Below are positions 63,026 through 64,000 of a stretch of 64,000 bases of DNA, one piece after another. Position 1 is the stretch's first letter. The number at the start of each line of letters is the position of its first letter. This stretch comes from Streptococcus oralis ATCC 35037 (lineage in GTDB: Bacteria > Bacillota > Bacilli > Lactobacillales > Streptococcaceae). Made by a program: the position numbers and the translations under genes. Under the pieces are notes generated by a model. The model had not been told where the DNA came from. It searched no databases and saw nothing but the letters and a program-made list of their open reading frames with translations. The DNA is taken from contig NZ_LR134336.1 in NCBI RefSeq assembly GCF_900637025.1, forward strand, positions 1,867,549 through 1,931,548, given 5' to 3'.

Positions 63026-63784
63026 ATGGAAAAATTTGAAATGATTTCTATCTCTGAAATACAAAAGAATCCTTACCAACCTCGGAAAGAATTTGATGCA
63101 GATAAACTAAAGGAATTAGCTCAGTCAATCAAAGAAAATGGGCTTATCCAACCAATCATCGTTCGTCAATCTCCTGTAATTGGTTATGAAATCCTTGCAG
63201 GAGAGAGACGATATCGAGCTTCTCTCTTGGCTGGTCTGACCTCTATTCCAGCCGTTGTAAAGCACCTCTCAGATCAGGAAATGATGATCCAGTCAATCAT
63301 TGAGAATTTGCAGAGAGAAAATTTAAATCCTGTTGAAGAAGCACGCGCCTACGAATCTTTAGTAGAAAAAGGATTTACTCACACTGAGATAGCAGATAAA
63401 ATGGGGAAATCTCGTCCTTATATCACTAATTTTATTCGTTTGCTTTCCCTACCAGAATATATCTTAACTGAAGTAGAAAATGGAAAAATTTCTCAAGCGC
63501 ATGCACGTTCACTAGTTGGTTTGGATAAGAAGCAGCAAGACTATTTCTTTCAACTAATTAAAAATGAAGACATCTCTGTGAGAAAACTAGAAGCACTTCT
63601 TACAGAGAAAAAACAAAAGAAGCAAAAAAAAAGTGATTCTTTCATCAAAGACGAAGAAGATAAATTAAAAAAACTACTCGGTTTAAGTGTAGAAATTAAA
63701 CTTTCAAAAAAAGATACTGGAAAGATTATTATCTCCTTTTCAAGTCAAGAAGAATACGATAGAATTATTAACAGCCTGAAATAA
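63026..63784 (+). CDS. parB: Chromosome partitioning protein ParB (Spo0J)
   Basis: This 252-residue CTPase binds parS and recruits SMC to the origin. It has the CTP-binding GERRYRAS motif (box II), the conserved NPYQPRKEF opening, the ENLQRENLNPVEEA segment and a helix-turn-helix (about 115-140; HTEIADKMGKSRPYI), then a dimerisation tail. No parA gene lies beside it; streptococci lack a canonical ParA at this locus. Two parS sites are present elsewhere in the window. The gene directly precedes the origin region. Confidence 0.96.
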   Translation: MEKFEMISISEIQKNPYQPRKEFDADKLKELAQSIKENGLIQPIIVRQSPVIGYEILAGERRYRASLLAGLTSIPAVVKHLSDQEMMIQSIIENLQRENLNPVEEARAYESLVEKGFTHTEIADKMGKSRPYITNFIRLLSLPEYILTEVENGKISQAHARSLVGLDKKQQDYFFQLIKNEDISVRKLEALLTEKKQKKQKKSDSFIKDEEDKLKKLLGLSVEIKLSKKDTGKIIISFSSQEEYDRIINSLK

Positions 63785-64000
63785 GGCTGTTCTTTTATTT
63801 TCTCAACTCACAAATTTATCCACCAATTTTTTTATCAATAACCCTATTAAATCAAGGATTTTCCTATTTATCCCCAACCTGTGGATAAATACTACTAACA
63901 TTGTGGATTCTTTTCCCCAATCTGTGGAAAAATCCTACTATCTATGGTAAAATAAGTCTAGCACTAAACTACTAAAATCATAGTAAAGGAGGAAAACTAG
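63785..64000. other. Origin of replication region upstream of dnaA
   Basis: This 216-base AT-rich gap between parB and dnaA contains at least six DnaA-box-like sequences: TTATCCACC (63816-63824), TTATCCCCA (63868-63876), the perfect TGTGGATAA (63880-63888), TGTGGATTC (63902-63910), TTTTCCCCA (63911-63919) and TGTGGAAAA (63923-63931). The spacing and orientation are those of a streptococcal oriC and dnaA promoter. AAAGGAGG at 63985-63992 is the probable ribosome binding site of dnaA, whose first codon is just beyond the window. Confidence 0.9.
63945..63953 (+). promoter_or_regulatory. Extended -10 of the dnaA promoter
   Basis: TGGTAAAAT, with the last DnaA box (63923-63931) at the -35 position, which suggests autoregulation by DnaA. 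Confidence 0.55.

Overview
The window is low-GC Gram-positive chromosomal DNA from a mitis-group Streptococcus, best matched to S. oralis. Evidence for this is the gene order (ecfT-ecfA-pgsA-rodZ, recF, guaB, trpS, comCDE, tRNA-Arg, rlmH, htrA, parB, then the dnaA upstream region), which is the origin-proximal left arm known from S. pneumoniae and its relatives, and a comC gene whose predicted 17-residue pheromone (DKRLPYFFKHLFSNRTK) is, from memory, the pheromone reported for S. oralis. The right edge (63.8-64.0 kb) is the origin region, with several DnaA boxes and a ribosome binding site for dnaA just outside the window. Most genes are on the minus strand and so are transcribed away from the origin.

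Layout: 0-2 kb, hslO and dusB (redox chaperone, tRNA dihydrouridine synthase). 2-4 kb, a YoaK-type membrane protein, a lipoprotein and a small membrane protein. 4-6.6 kb, the NAD salvage operon nadR-pnuC-Nudix regulator. 6.8-9.7 kb, ctsR-clpC, in which clpC carries an in-frame stop at codon 29. 9.8-14.3 kb, a giant LPNTG surface protein with ten tandem isopeptide-type domains of 110 residues. 14.5-17.5 kb, a thiamine-precursor ABC transporter operon under a TPP riboswitch. 17.5-20.2 kb, polA. 20.3-23.4 kb, a second LPNTG protein built from two repeat families. 23.5-24.6 kb, the competence-type murein hydrolase cbpD. 24.7-28.8 kb, veg-dnaB-rplI-gdpP. 28.9-34 kb, thiolase, hpf, comFC-comFA with a perfect competence box, yigZ and a PH-domain protein. 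34-37 kb, cysK, tsf and rpsB. 37.2-46.2 kb, the envelope cluster pcsB, mreD, mreC, ECF transporter, pgsA, rodZ and two M16 peptidase-like genes. 46.4-58.4 kb, yaaA-recF, guaB, trpS, an ABC-F protein, a YfhO-type membrane protein, and a YhgE-type protein divergent from a TetR regulator. 58.4-61.1 kb, tRNA-Glu/Asn, comE-comD-comC and tRNA-Arg. 61.1-64 kb, rlmH, htrA, parB and the origin region.

Functional links: competence runs through the window (comCDE under a ComE box, late genes comFA-comFC and cbpD under SigX-type boxes, ABC-independent envelope response through a CiaR box at htrA). Chromosome segregation is represented by parB and two parS sites buried inside ecfA1 and the YfhO gene. Cell division and envelope are represented by pcsB (with a WalR-like site), mreCD, rodZ and pgsA. 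The most unusual observation is the nonsense codon in clpC. No IS element, prophage, CRISPR array or restriction system was found, and I see no convincing wholly new multi-gene system. The new or unusual signals are smaller: nearly leaderless starts, a perfect palindrome in the comC leader, an unexplained competence box near a lipoprotein gene, and recent repeat exchange in a surface protein.
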